Part shown: positions 27,750-35,998 of the stretch, piece after piece | Position numbering within the stretch: position 1 is the stretch's first letter | How the letters are laid out: each line of letters starts with the position of its first letter | Origin: Euryhalocaulis caribicus | GTDB taxonomy: Bacteria > Pseudomonadota > Alphaproteobacteria > Caulobacterales > Maricaulaceae | Length of the DNA stretch: 64,000 nucleotides | Direction: 5' to 3' | NCBI RefSeq assembly: GCF_000412185.1 | Contig: NZ_ASJA01000016.1 | Span: 25,882-89,881 of the forward strand | Notes under the pieces: model-generated | What the model was told of the DNA's origin: nothing | Databases searched by the model: none | What the model saw: the letters and a program-made list of their open reading frames with translations, nothing else | Program-made: the position numbers and the translations under genes

Positions 27750-28909
27750 TCAGGCTTGCTCAGCAGGAAGCGGATGCGCCCGATCATCTCGGACGCCATG
27801 AAAAGCGGCGGCTCCTTGTTGGTGTAGGCCACGCGATAGAACATCGCGACGCTCAGCGCGCCGAACATCACCAGCGGCGCCCAGATACCCAGGAAGGGCG
27901 GCATGATGCCTTCCTTGACCAGGGATTCGCCCAGTTCGATCAGCTCGAACACCGTGATCAGCAGGATCAGCCCGATCGCCAGTCCGGCGCTTTGCTCGGT
28001 CCGGCCGGAATTGAGCGCCAGTGGCGCGGCGAATATGGGCAGTATGAAAACGATTAAAATCCGCGCCAGCCGGCCATCAAGTTCGGCTCGCAACATCATG
28101 GTTTCCTCGGCCGTCTCGGCGTCGCCAAGCGCCCGCCAGACCTCGCTGATCGTCATTTCGCGCTCATCGGCCCCGCGCTCGCGGAACATGCCCTCGTCGG
28201 AGGCTGTCAGGGTCCAGTCCAGCGCGCCGAACGACACCTGCCCTTGCAGTTCGCCGTCCTTGCCGAAACTCGATGTCTGGCCGTCGCGCAGCTCGATCAT
28301 GCTGGCCATGCCGTATTCGGTCCGGGTCATCACGCCGCGCGGCGCGGTCAGCACCACGTCATCGCCGGCGGCGCGCTGCTCATAAACGAAGACCTGTTCC
28401 AGATTTCCGCCGCTGCGGCTGGACTGTTCGGCGAACACCGTGCGATCGCCCATGCTGACAAACGCGCCCTGCCGGATGGCCGCCTCCAGGGTCTCGGTCA
28501 TCACCGCATTGGTCAGCGCGCGATAAGTGTATCGCGCCTGCGGCTGCAAAACCCCGAACAGGAAGAAGGAAATCATCGCCAGCAGCCCGGCCAGCAGCAT
28601 GAAGGGCGCAACGATCCGGGTCAGGCTCGCGCCCGCCGATTGCAGCGCCGAAATCTGGTTGGAGCGACTGGCGTGTTGCAAAACCAGAAGCACCCCGAGG
28701 AAAAACGCCGTGGGCAGCGCAATGCCCAGATAGTGCGGCATCAGCGTGCCCATAATTTGGGCAACTTGTATGGCTAGGTTCTCTGCGTTGACGACCAGAT
28801 CCAGGACACGCAGCATGCGCTCCAGCATCAGCGCCAGCAGCGCAACGCCGGTCAGCGCCGCGGTAATGCGAATAACGCGGGCAATGAAATAGCGGTCCAG
28901 TGTCGTCAC
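27746..28909 (-). CDS. LptF/LptG-family permease (first of a pair, LptF-like)
   Basis: A 387-residue inner-membrane protein starting MTTLDRYFIARVIRITAALT. The N-terminal spans, the HYLGIALPTAFFLGVLLVLQ stretch and the SNQISALQSAGASL coupling region are characteristic of LptF. They are followed by a periplasmic domain (about 125-270) and three C-terminal spans. It heads a leftward four-gene operon: this gene, the LptG-like gene, the lipid kinase and the nucleotidyltransferase-fold gene. It is divergent from the DUF2141 gene with 110 bases between the two starts. If these are the only lptFG in the genome, the export-specialisation idea falls and they serve LPS. Confidence 0.85.
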   Translation of the reverse strand: MTTLDRYFIARVIRITAALTGVALLALMLERMLRVLDLVVNAENLAIQVAQIMGTLMPHYLGIALPTAFFLGVLLVLQHASRSNQISALQSAGASLTRIVAPFMLLAGLLAMISFFLFGVLQPQARYTYRALTNAVMTETLEAAIRQGAFVSMGDRTVFAEQSSRSGGNLEQVFVYEQRAAGDDVVLTAPRGVMTRTEYGMASMIELRDGQTSSFGKDGELQGQVSFGALDWTLTASDEGMFRERGADEREMTISEVWRALGDAETAEETMMLRAELDGRLARILIVFILPIFAAPLALNSGRTEQSAGLAIGLILLITVFELIELGESLVKEGIMPPFLGIWAPLVMFGALSVAMFYRVAYTNKEPPLFMASEMIGRIRFLLSKPE

Positions 28910-29019
28910 GGTAAGAGCGCTGTTAATCCTTGAACGAACGCCTATCTGTTAAGCGGTCTGGGTCTTGCTTGGTAATGCAGCCGCCGCACAAGTCAGTTGC
29001 GAGAGGTCACGTTAGTGTC

Positions 29020-29532
29020 ATGAGTTGGAGAGCGAAAGCCCTGGGCGGGTCTTTGGCCGCCCTGTTCCTTGTGGGCGCCGCCGCCGCTGATAACGCCGAT
29101 CGGTACGAGGCGGAAGAGGTGTCGACATCGCGCGCGACGGGGGATCCATTCTGCGAAGGGCCGTCCCCGCGCATTCACGTCACCGTCGACAATATCAACA
29201 AGCGGGACGGTCAGATCGTGGCCGACCTGCATGATGACGTGCCCGAACATTTCCTGAAGAAGGGAAACAAGCTGGCGCGCGTGCGGGTGCCCGCCGACGC
29301 GGCCTATGTGCAATTCTGTTTCTCGGGCCTCGAGCCGGGAACCTATGGCGTCGGGATCTATCACGATGTCAATGGAAACCGCGATTTCGACAAGAATTTC
29401 ATTGGCTTGCCCGCCGAGCCCTGGGGGCTGTCCACCAATCCGGGTTTCAAACCGCGCGCGCCGCAGCTGGACGATGCCGATTTTGAAGCCGGTCCGGGGC
29501 AGACCGCGATCACCATTTCGCTGAAGAAGTAA
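29020..29532 (+). CDS. secreted DUF2141-family protein
   Basis: A 170-residue exported protein: signal peptide (MSWRAKALGGSLAALFLVGA, cleavage near AAADN), then one DUF2141 domain with the usual HDVNGNRDFDKNFIGLPAEP and WGLS stretch (calcium-loop-like DxNxNxxxD). The frame is open 30 codons upstream, but the ATG at 29020 begins the signal sequence; GAGAGG lies upstream at a long spacing (13). It leads the rightward set with the hydroxylase and ceramide synthase genes. The function of the family is unknown; association with the sphingolipid genes suggests an envelope role. Confidence 0.8.
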   Translation: MSWRAKALGGSLAALFLVGAAAADNADRYEAEEVSTSRATGDPFCEGPSPRIHVTVDNINKRDGQIVADLHDDVPEHFLKKGNKLARVRVPADAAYVQFCFSGLEPGTYGVGIYHDVNGNRDFDKNFIGLPAEPWGLSTNPGFKPRAPQLDDADFEAGPGQTAITISLKK

Positions 29533-29605
29533 ACGGCGCGCTGCGGTCGACACTGGCCGCCCGTCTACATAAAACAGTCACGATTTTGCCTTCGGGGACG
29601 GACCA

Positions 29606-30358
29606 ATGCTGGGTTTTGATGCCTGGAAACGTCAGGACTACCTGCTGAACCGCATGACTATGCGCGACCTCGTGCGCGCCTATGTCACCTATCCGGGGGT
29701 GCAGATCTATCTGGTCCTGATCGCCATTTTCACCGCCGGGGTCTTCTTCGTGAACCCCGATCCGTTGCGGGTGGCGCTGTCGGTTGGCGCGGCCGTGGCG
29801 GTCTATTCGCTGGCCTGGTACCTGATCCACCGCTTCATTCTGCACAGCCGCCTGCTCTACAAGTCGCAATTCACGGCGGCCCTGTGGAAGCGCGTGCACT
29901 ACGATCATCACCGTTATCCGAACGATATGGGCGTGCTGTTCGGCGGTCTGCACACCACGATCCCGACGATTCTGGCCATCACGTTTCCGATCGGCTGGCT
30001 GATCGGCGGGGCGGCCGGCGCGCTCTCCGCCGCCGCGACGGGCATGGCGGTGACCTGCGTCTATGAATTTTTCCATTGCACGCAGCACCTGTCCTTCAAT
30101 CCGAAATCGGCGTTCATGAAGCGGATCAAGGCGCAGCATCTGGCGCATCATTTTCATGATGAGTCCGGCAATTACGGCATCATCGATTTCAGCTGGGACC
30201 GTTTCTTCGGAACGCACTATCCGGAGATGTCGGACCGCCCGCGCAGCGCCACGGCGCGCAATCTGGGCTATGACGCCGCCGAGGCGGAGCGCTATCCCTG
30301 GGTGGCGGAACTGAGCGGCGACCGGCCTGCGCGCGACCATGCTTCAGAAAACGCCTGA
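29606..30358 (+). CDS. fatty acid hydroxylase / sterol desaturase superfamily membrane enzyme
   Basis: A 250-residue integral membrane di-iron enzyme. The histidine clusters are HRFILH, HYDHHRYPND, FFHCTQH and HLAHHFHDE, with four hydrophobic segments. Superfamily members hydroxylate fatty acids, sphingoid bases, sterols or carotenoids. It overlaps the ceramide synthase gene by 20 bases, so hydroxylation of ceramide (acyl chain or base) is the best guess. The closest eukaryotic parallels would be Scs7/FA2H and Sur2. A GGGGACGGA ribosome-binding site precedes the ATG. Confidence 0.84.
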   Translation: MLGFDAWKRQDYLLNRMTMRDLVRAYVTYPGVQIYLVLIAIFTAGVFFVNPDPLRVALSVGAAVAVYSLAWYLIHRFILHSRLLYKSQFTAALWKRVHYDHHRYPNDMGVLFGGLHTTIPTILAITFPIGWLIGGAAGALSAAATGMAVTCVYEFFHCTQHLSFNPKSAFMKRIKAQHLAHHFHDESGNYGIIDFSWDRFFGTHYPEMSDRPRSATARNLGYDAAEAERYPWVAELSGDRPARDHASENA

Positions 30359-31496
30359 TCCGTCCCTGACGATATCGCGGGTGGAAACCTCGTCCGCTCT
30401 GGACGACTTCATCCGCGCGCCCTGGCGCGTCTATGCGGACGATCCGGCTTGGCGCGCGCCGCTCTTGTTCGAACGCAAACAGCACCTCTCCCCCAAATCA
30501 AACCCGGCCATGGCGCGGCTGGAGCACGCCATGTGGGTGGCCCGCCGCGGCGGAGAGCCGGTCGGCCGCATCAGCGCGCAGATCGATCCGCTGGCCGAGG
30601 CGCATCAGGGTTCCGGCCTTGGCCATTTCGGCTTCATCGAAGGCATTGATTCAGAGAGCGTCTTTGACGGCCTGTTCGGCGCGGCGGAAGCCTGGCTGCG
30701 CGAACGCGGGGCCAATCGCGTTCAGGGGCCTTTCAACTGGACCATTAATCAGGAATGCGGCCTGCTGGTGGACGGGTTCGACACCCCGCCCCAGATCATG
30801 ATGCCCCATGGCCGGCCCTATTATGGCGGGCATCTGGACCGGCTTGGCTATGCCAAGGCCGCCGATACGTTCGCTTTCCTTTATCGCGGAGAGGGGCACG
30901 ACACCCCCACAATGCGCCGGGCGGTTGCGGCCGCGAAAAAGCATGAAGGTCTGACCGTCCGTCCGCTGAACATGAAGCGGTTCGATGAGGAAGTCCGCAA
31001 CGCCCTGACGATATTCAACGGCGCATGGGCCGGGAACTGGGGCTTCATCCCGTTCACGGACGAGGAAATTGACCACGCAATCAGTGAAATGCGCCCGCTT
31101 CTGACCGCCGATATGGGGCGTATCGCAGAGTTGAATGGCGAGCCTGTCGGATTCGCCATCCTGTTGCCGAACGTCAATGAGCTGGCGCGCGGCCTGAATG
31201 GCCGGCTTCTTCCTTTCGGCTGGTCGAAACTGCTTTACCGCCTGAAGGTGAAAGGGCCGCGCAGCGTTCGCCTGCCGTTGTTCGGCGTTCACGCAGATCA
31301 CCTGAACACCCGCTTCGGCTCCCTGGTGACCTTCTATCTGCTGCAGGAGATCGCCGACGCTTTTGTCGAGCAGGGGTTTGACGAGGTCGAGATGTCCTGG
31401 GTTCTGGAAAAGAACACTGCGCTCTGCCGGATCAACGAACATTTCGGCGCGCCCGCCTATAAAACCTACCGCATTTATGAGAAGGCGCTGCCGTGA
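30339..31496 (+). CDS. bcerS: bacterial ceramide synthase, GNAT-like N-acyltransferase (bCerS)
   Basis: A 385-residue soluble acyltransferase starting MLQKTPDPSLTISRVETSSA. It has the features of the large GNAT-like family used by Caulobacter as ceramide synthase: RAPWRVYADDPAWRAPLLFE near the N-terminus, a central QGPFNWTINQECGLLVDGFD, MMPHGRPYYGGHLDRLGYAK, and a C-terminal SWVLEKNTALCRINEHFGA. It would N-acylate 3-ketosphinganine. Unlike eukaryotic ceramide synthases it has no membrane spans. It overlaps the hydroxylase upstream and the nucleotidyltransferase downstream (GTGA). The family also occurs outside sphingolipid loci, so the call leans partly on context. Confidence 0.85.
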   Translation: MLQKTPDPSLTISRVETSSALDDFIRAPWRVYADDPAWRAPLLFERKQHLSPKSNPAMARLEHAMWVARRGGEPVGRISAQIDPLAEAHQGSGLGHFGFIEGIDSESVFDGLFGAAEAWLRERGANRVQGPFNWTINQECGLLVDGFDTPPQIMMPHGRPYYGGHLDRLGYAKAADTFAFLYRGEGHDTPTMRRAVAAAKKHEGLTVRPLNMKRFDEEVRNALTIFNGAWAGNWGFIPFTDEEIDHAISEMRPLLTADMGRIAELNGEPVGFAILLPNVNELARGLNGRLLPFGWSKLLYRLKVKGPRSVRLPLFGVHADHLNTRFGSLVTFYLLQEIADAFVEQGFDEVEMSWVLEKNTALCRINEHFGAPAYKTYRIYEKALP

Positions 31497-32287
31497 GCGA
31501 AGACGACACATCCCGGCAGGGCTGGACGGCGCTGGTTCTGGCCGGCGCGCGTCCCGGCGACCCTCTGGCCGCCGCCGAGGGGCTGGCCGCCAAGCATTTT
31601 GCGGAGATCGGCGGGACCAGCCTGATCGCCCGCGTGCTGGGCGCGATCGACCAGACCCCATGGATTGACCGGGTGATTGTCGCCGCCGACGCCGCCACGC
31701 CCCCGGAGGCGCTGGAAAGCCTGACGTCCAAACCGTTATCGGTGGTCGGAACGGCGGACGGCGCGCCCGCCACGGCGCTGGATGTGCTGAACAGCGAAGC
31801 CGGCGCGCCGCCCCTGGTCGTGACCACGTCCGACAATGCCCTGCTTACCCCGGCCATTCTGAAGCATTTCATCGCTGCGGCGCATGATGAAAATATTGAT
31901 CTGGCTGTCGGGCTGGCGGATTCCCGCACCATCCGCTCGCGCTATCCGGACGTTCAGCGCACCTATCTGAAATTCCGCGGCGGCGCCTATTCCGGCTGCA
32001 ATCTTTTCGCGGCGATAACGCCTGAAGCGGGCCGGGTGTTCACGTTCTGGAAACAGGCCGAGGCGCTGCGCAAATCGCCGGTCAAGCTGGCCCGGCTTTT
32101 CGGGGTTCGCGCCCTTTTCCTCTATGTCGCCGGCCTGCTGACGCTGGATCAGGCGTTCGCGCTGGCTTCCCGCAAGCTGGCCGTAAAGGCGCGGCCAATC
32201 CTGATCCCCTACGCCGAAGCCGCCATCGACGTGGACAAACCGTCTGATCTGGAACTCGCCCGGCGGATCGCCGCGGGGAAGGCGTGA
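31493..32287 (+). CDS. MobA-like NTP transferase of the ceramide locus
   Basis: A 264-residue nucleotidyltransferase-fold protein: the N-terminal loop ALVLAGARPGDPLAAAEGLA followed by AKHF, a SLIARVLGAI helix, and the metal-binding TTSDNALLTP. It is GTG-initiated inside the bcerS stop and overlaps the flippase by GTGA. A role in making a nucleotide-activated headgroup is inferred. Caulobacter needs a phosphoglycerate cytidylyltransferase (CpgD) to make ceramide diphosphoglycerate; this gene and the one at 19688 are the two candidates here. Molybdenum-cofactor synthesis is unlikely because no mob or moa gene is near. Confidence 0.78.
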   Translation: MSEDDTSRQGWTALVLAGARPGDPLAAAEGLAAKHFAEIGGTSLIARVLGAIDQTPWIDRVIVAADAATPPEALESLTSKPLSVVGTADGAPATALDVLNSEAGAPPLVVTTSDNALLTPAILKHFIAAAHDENIDLAVGLADSRTIRSRYPDVQRTYLKFRGGAYSGCNLFAAITPEAGRVFTFWKQAEALRKSPVKLARLFGVRALFLYVAGLLTLDQAFALASRKLAVKARPILIPYAEAAIDVDKPSDLELARRIAAGKA

Positions 32288-33606
32288 GCGGCGGCGTTGA
32301 GGCTACGGGCTCCTTCCGCCGCCTCCTGAAGCATTTCGCCATGCTGGGCGGCGGCAAGACCGCTGCGGGTCTGACTGGGCTTGTCTATCTGGCCATCGCC
32401 GCAAAGGCGCTGGGCGCGCAACAGCTGGGCGTTCTGGTCCTGATCCACGCCTATGCGCTGGCCTTTGCGGAACTGGTTTCCTTCAAGTCCTGGCAGGCGG
32501 TGATCCGCTACGGCGCGGATGATATTTCCCGCAATCGTCCCGGCGCGTTCCAGCGATTGCTGCGTGTCTGCTTCGCGGCCGACGCCGCCGGGGCCATACT
32601 GTCGACGGCGCTGGCCGCGGGGCTGGCTTTCGTTCTGGCGCCCATCGCCGGATTGCCGCCTGAAACCGCGCCGCTTCTGGCGCTCTACAGCCTGGTCAAT
32701 CTTTTCACATTGAAGGCCGCCGCAACGGGCGTGCTGCGTCTTTACGACCGGTTCGATTTACTGGCGATGCAGGCGCAGTTGACGCCGCTGATCCGGCTGG
32801 CCGGCGCCATCATTGCCGCGGCGCTGGGCTGGGGGCTCACCGGTTTCGTGATCGTCTGGTTCATTGGCGCGGCCGCCGCCGGGTTGGCGCTGCCGCTTCT
32901 GGGCGCGCGGGAGCTGGCGCGGCAGGGGCGCTGGGGCGGCATCGCCACGGGCGGCCGGGACGCGCGGCATGACGGCCTCTGGCGCTTCATGATTTTTGCC
33001 AACGGCGCCAGCACGGTGAAGCTCAGCGGCACCCATATTCCGCCGTTGCTGGTCGGCGGCGTTCTGGGGCCGGCCGCCGCGGGTCTCTACAAGGTGGCGT
33101 TCGAGGTCGCCAATGCGCTTATCAAGGGCGCGCAACTGGCCGAACAGGTCATCTATCCGGAGCTGGCGCGCCTGATCAGCGCCGGCCGCCTTGGCCGGGC
33201 TGCGCGCCTTCTGCCCCGCGCCAGCCTGACCGGCTTTGCGGCTGGGACGCTGTTCACGATCATTCTGTGGTTCTTTGGCGAGCCTGTTCTGGCCCGCGTG
33301 TTCAGCGAAGAGTTTGGCGAGGCGCGCATGCTGTTGATCTGGCTGGCCGCCTCAGGGGCGCTGGCCGCCGCCGCATCGCCGTTCGAGCCCACGCTCTACG
33401 CCTTCGGCAAGCCGCAAATGGTGCTTGGCGCGCAGGCAGTATCCGCGGCCACGCGCATTCTCGCCATGCTCCTGCTTCTGAACCTGATCGGGCTGACCGG
33501 GGCGGGGCTGGCGGCTTTTATTGCCCGCGGCGTCACGCTCGGCGTCATGGTGGCCGCCTGTATTGCCCTGTTCCGGGGGCGGCGGCATGACAAGGCCGGC
33601 GCCTAG
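32284..33606 (+). CDS. MOP-superfamily flippase (polysaccharide/lipid exporter type)
   Basis: A 440-residue membrane protein with about 12 hydrophobic segments, resembling Wzx/RfbX-type lipopolysaccharide biosynthesis proteins. These move undecaprenyl-linked or other polyisoprenoid-linked glycans across the inner membrane. It is the last gene of the DUF2141-hydroxylase-bCerS-NTase operon and overlaps its upstream neighbour by GTGA. In this place it could flip a sphingolipid or a headgroup precursor so that the LptF/G-like pair can take it. That is inference; no glycan genes are adjacent. The stop shares CTAG with the convergent gene. Confidence 0.82.
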   Translation: MSGGVEATGSFRRLLKHFAMLGGGKTAAGLTGLVYLAIAAKALGAQQLGVLVLIHAYALAFAELVSFKSWQAVIRYGADDISRNRPGAFQRLLRVCFAADAAGAILSTALAAGLAFVLAPIAGLPPETAPLLALYSLVNLFTLKAAATGVLRLYDRFDLLAMQAQLTPLIRLAGAIIAAALGWGLTGFVIVWFIGAAAAGLALPLLGARELARQGRWGGIATGGRDARHDGLWRFMIFANGASTVKLSGTHIPPLLVGGVLGPAAAGLYKVAFEVANALIKGAQLAEQVIYPELARLISAGRLGRAARLLPRASLTGFAAGTLFTIILWFFGEPVLARVFSEEFGEARMLLIWLAASGALAAAASPFEPTLYAFGKPQMVLGAQAVSAATRILAMLLLLNLIGLTGAGLAAFIARGVTLGVMVAACIALFRGRRHDKAGA

Positions 33607-34394
33607 GATTTGCGGGTGAAGAAAGCGGCGAAGATCGCCTGCGCTTCTTCAGATCCCACCCGTCGGCCGACGGCGCGGAATTCCTCGGCCACGCGGGCGT
33701 CCAGCGGCTCGGGCTCCCGGCGCATCAGCCGCTTGGTTTCCACCAGAGACTCGCGCGGCTTGGCGGCCAGCGCCGCCGCCATGGCCGCTGCCCGCGCCAG
33801 CGCGCCGCCGGTTTCCGTCACTTCATTGATCAGACCGTATTCCAGCAGTTTCGCCGCCTCCGCGGCTTCCGCGCCCAGCAACAATTCGGCGGCGCGCACG
33901 CGGCCCAGTTGTTGGACCAGGATTTGCGAGGAGCCAGCCTCCGGCGCGATGCCCAGATCGACAAACGGAAACCGGAAGCGCGCGCTCTGGCCGGCATAGA
34001 TGAAATCGGCGTGCAGCAGCATGGTCGCGCCAAAGCCGATGGCGTCGCCCTCCACCGCGGCCACAAGCGGCTTCTTTAACGCCATCAGGGCCCGTACGGC
34101 GTTGGCGCTGGGATTGTAGTCCGGCTCGTGCAGGCGGCCGAGATCGGCGCCCGCCCCGGATATGAAGTCGCCGATATCGTTGCCGGCGCAGAACGTGTCC
34201 CCTGACGCGCTCAACAGAAGCACTCCGATGTCGGGGCTGTCGTTCACCGCGTTGCAGGCCTCCGCGATGGCGTTGTACATCGCGCCTGTCAGAGCGTTTT
34301 TCTTGGCCGGGCGGTCTATGGTCAGGCGGGCGACCCCGTCCGCAACGTCAAACTGCATCGGCGTGTCGGGCGGGATATCGGCTTTGATGGTCAT
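33603..34394 (-). CDS. enoyl-CoA hydratase/isomerase family protein
   Basis: A 263-residue crotonase-fold protein. The oxyanion-hole segment SGDTFCAGNDIGDFI and VEGDAIGFGATMLLHAD are in place, and FVDLGIAPEAGSSQIL supplies an acidic residue at the position used by delta3-delta2-enoyl-CoA isomerases; the first glutamate of classical hydratases is not evident. The start overlaps the stop of the upstream paralogue by one base (TGATG). Substrate unknown. Confidence 0.85.
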   Translation of the reverse strand: MTIKADIPPDTPMQFDVADGVARLTIDRPAKKNALTGAMYNAIAEACNAVNDSPDIGVLLLSASGDTFCAGNDIGDFISGAGADLGRLHEPDYNPSANAVRALMALKKPLVAAVEGDAIGFGATMLLHADFIYAGQSARFRFPFVDLGIAPEAGSSQILVQQLGRVRAAELLLGAEAAEAAKLLEYGLINEVTETGGALARAAAMAAALAAKPRESLVETKRLMRREPEPLDARVAEEFRAVGRRVGSEEAQAIFAAFFTRKS

Positions 34395-35191
34395 CAGGAT
34401 TCCTGTTCTTCGCTGAATTGCGGCGCGCGGCGTTCCTTAAAGGCCAGAAACCCTTCCGCGAAGGAAGGTCCGGCAAAGGCCTTGGCGAAGGCGCGGCGCG
34501 ATTCTTCGTCCTCGCCCCGGGCCTGCGCCTGTTTCACGAAGCGTTTCATGGCGGTGATGGTGAAGGGCGACAGGCTGGCGATACGGTCAGCGTGCGCGGT
34601 CACGGCCTCCTCCAGCGCCTCCGGCGCGATCACCTCATCAACCAGCCCGAACGCTTTGGCGTCCGCTGCATCGTACACGCTGGCCGTGAACAGCATCGAC
34701 TTGGCGCGGGATACGCCAACCGCGTCGATCAGGCGTTTGGTATCATCCACCGTATAGAGCAGGCCCAGCTTCGCCGGTGTCACCCCCAGCTTGGCGGTGG
34801 TGTCGGCAAAGCGGTAATCACAGGCTAGCGCCAGCCCGCAACCGCCGCCAATACATGCGCCCCGGATCATCGCCAGAACGGGATGCGGGAAGTCCGCCAC
34901 CGCCTGCATGGCCCGGCTGAACGTCGCCGCATAGTCCGCCGCGCCGGCCTCATCCCCGATCAGCGCCCCCATTTCAGCGATGTCCGCCCCCGCCGCGAAT
35001 GAATCGCCTTCGCCGCTGACAATCAGAACTCGCAGCCCCTCCATCCGCCGCGCCTCGCCTGTCAGGTCCGCGATGGCGCGCCACATGCGCGCATTGGCGG
35101 CGTTCTTTTTCGCTGCCCGGTTCAGGGTCAGGCGGGCAATGGGACCCTCTCGCGTCAGGCGCACGGGCGATGTGTCGGGTTCAGGATTCAC
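34394..35191 (-). CDS. enoyl-CoA hydratase/isomerase family protein (paralogue)
   Basis: A 265-residue crotonase-fold protein: EGDSFAAGADIAEMGALIGD, IRGACIGGGCGLALACDYRF, then KLGVTPAKLGLLYTVDD. In this last stretch the acidic residues of a true hydratase active site are not conserved (PAKLG), so hydratase activity is uncertain. The C-terminal SFAEGFLAFKERRAPQF is typical for the family. It is the first gene of a two-gene leftward operon with the paralogue, and divergent from the carbonic anhydrase gene. Confidence 0.85.
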   Translation of the reverse strand: MNPEPDTSPVRLTREGPIARLTLNRAAKKNAANARMWRAIADLTGEARRMEGLRVLIVSGEGDSFAAGADIAEMGALIGDEAGAADYAATFSRAMQAVADFPHPVLAMIRGACIGGGCGLALACDYRFADTTAKLGVTPAKLGLLYTVDDTKRLIDAVGVSRAKSMLFTASVYDAADAKAFGLVDEVIAPEALEEAVTAHADRIASLSPFTITAMKRFVKQAQARGEDEESRRAFAKAFAGPSFAEGFLAFKERRAPQFSEEQES

Positions 35192-35273
35192 GGACGGCTT
35201 TCAGTATTTCTATGGAGGGTAGGGCTTGCTAGGTAGCGTATCCCGAATATCGAGAAGAGGGCAGGATAGGACG

Positions 35274-35891
35274 ATGAGCGATCTCGGCAAACTTCTGGAA
35301 AATAACCGCCGCTGGGCGGATGGCATCAAGACCGACGACCCGGAATATTTCCTGCGGCTGTCGCGGCAGCAGCGCCCGGACATTCTGTGGATTGGCTGCG
35401 CCGACAGCCGCGTGCCGGCCAACCAGATCATCGATCTGCCGCCGGGCGAGGTGTTTGTTCACCGCAATATCGCCAATGTTATCGTCCCGACCGACCTGAA
35501 CTGCCTGTCGGTGCTGCAATTCGCGGTGCAGGTGCTGGAGGTCTCCGACGTGATCATTGTCGGCCATTATGGATGCGGCGGCATTGCAGCGGCGCTGGAA
35601 GACGCTGACCACGGCCTGATCGATAACTGGCTGGAGCATATCAAGGACGTGCGCCGCCGCCACGCCGACGAACTGGAATCGCTGGAGGGTGAAGCGCGTC
35701 AGGACCGGCTGGTGGAGTTGAACGTCATGACCGGGGTGGACCGGGTCTGCGCCACCACCATCGTCAAGAAAGCCTGGCGGCAGGGGCAGAACCTGACCGT
35801 GCATGGCTGGGTCTATTCTCTCAAGGACGGCCTGGTGAAGCCGCTCGGCTCGCGGAAGGCGGGTCAGCCGCCGGCGCTCACCTCTTTCTGA
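35274..35891 (+). CDS. beta-class carbonic anhydrase
   Basis: A 205-residue zinc enzyme interconverting CO2 and bicarbonate. The zinc ligands and dyad are visible: CADSRVPANQI (Cys, Asp-Arg) and VVGHYGCGG-type IVGHYGCGGIAAAL (His, Cys). HRNIANVIVPTDLNCLSVLQ is also diagnostic. ATG 35274 has AGGATAGG just upstream; the open frame extends 16 codons without similarity. A strong terminator follows. The size fits Can/CynT-type cytosolic enzymes. Confidence 0.94.
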   Translation: MSDLGKLLENNRRWADGIKTDDPEYFLRLSRQQRPDILWIGCADSRVPANQIIDLPPGEVFVHRNIANVIVPTDLNCLSVLQFAVQVLEVSDVIIVGHYGCGGIAAALEDADHGLIDNWLEHIKDVRRRHADELESLEGEARQDRLVELNVMTGVDRVCATTIVKKAWRQGQNLTVHGWVYSLKDGLVKPLGSRKAGQPPALTSF

Positions 35892-35919
35892 CCGGCTCCA
35901 GGAAACGTCATTGCGAAGG

Positions 35920-35947
35920 CCCGGACTGCGAAGTCCGGGTTTTTTTC
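35920..35947 (+). terminator. intrinsic terminator after the carbonic anhydrase gene
   Basis: CCCGGACT (35920-35927) and AGTCCGGG (35932-35939) form an eight-pair stem with a four-base loop, followed by seven T. Confidence 0.93.
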
Positions 35948-35966
35948 TGCGTGGGACTCTTGTCAA

Positions 35967-35980
35967 ACCGTCCAGACGGT
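35967..35980. promoter_or_regulatory. TetR-type operator, copy 1
   Basis: ACCGTC-CA-GACGGT, a perfect inverted repeat with two-base spacer. A second copy lies 33 bases away centre to centre, in the leader of the tetR-efflux operon. A -35-like TTGTCA (35960-35965) abuts it on the left. Confidence 0.75.
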
Positions 35981-35998
35981 ATACATGCACCGCACAAA

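Noticed and set aside
31493..32287. MobA of molybdenum cofactor synthesis
   Set aside because: No moa, mob or molybdoenzyme genes in the neighbourhood, and it is coupled to the ceramide synthase gene.
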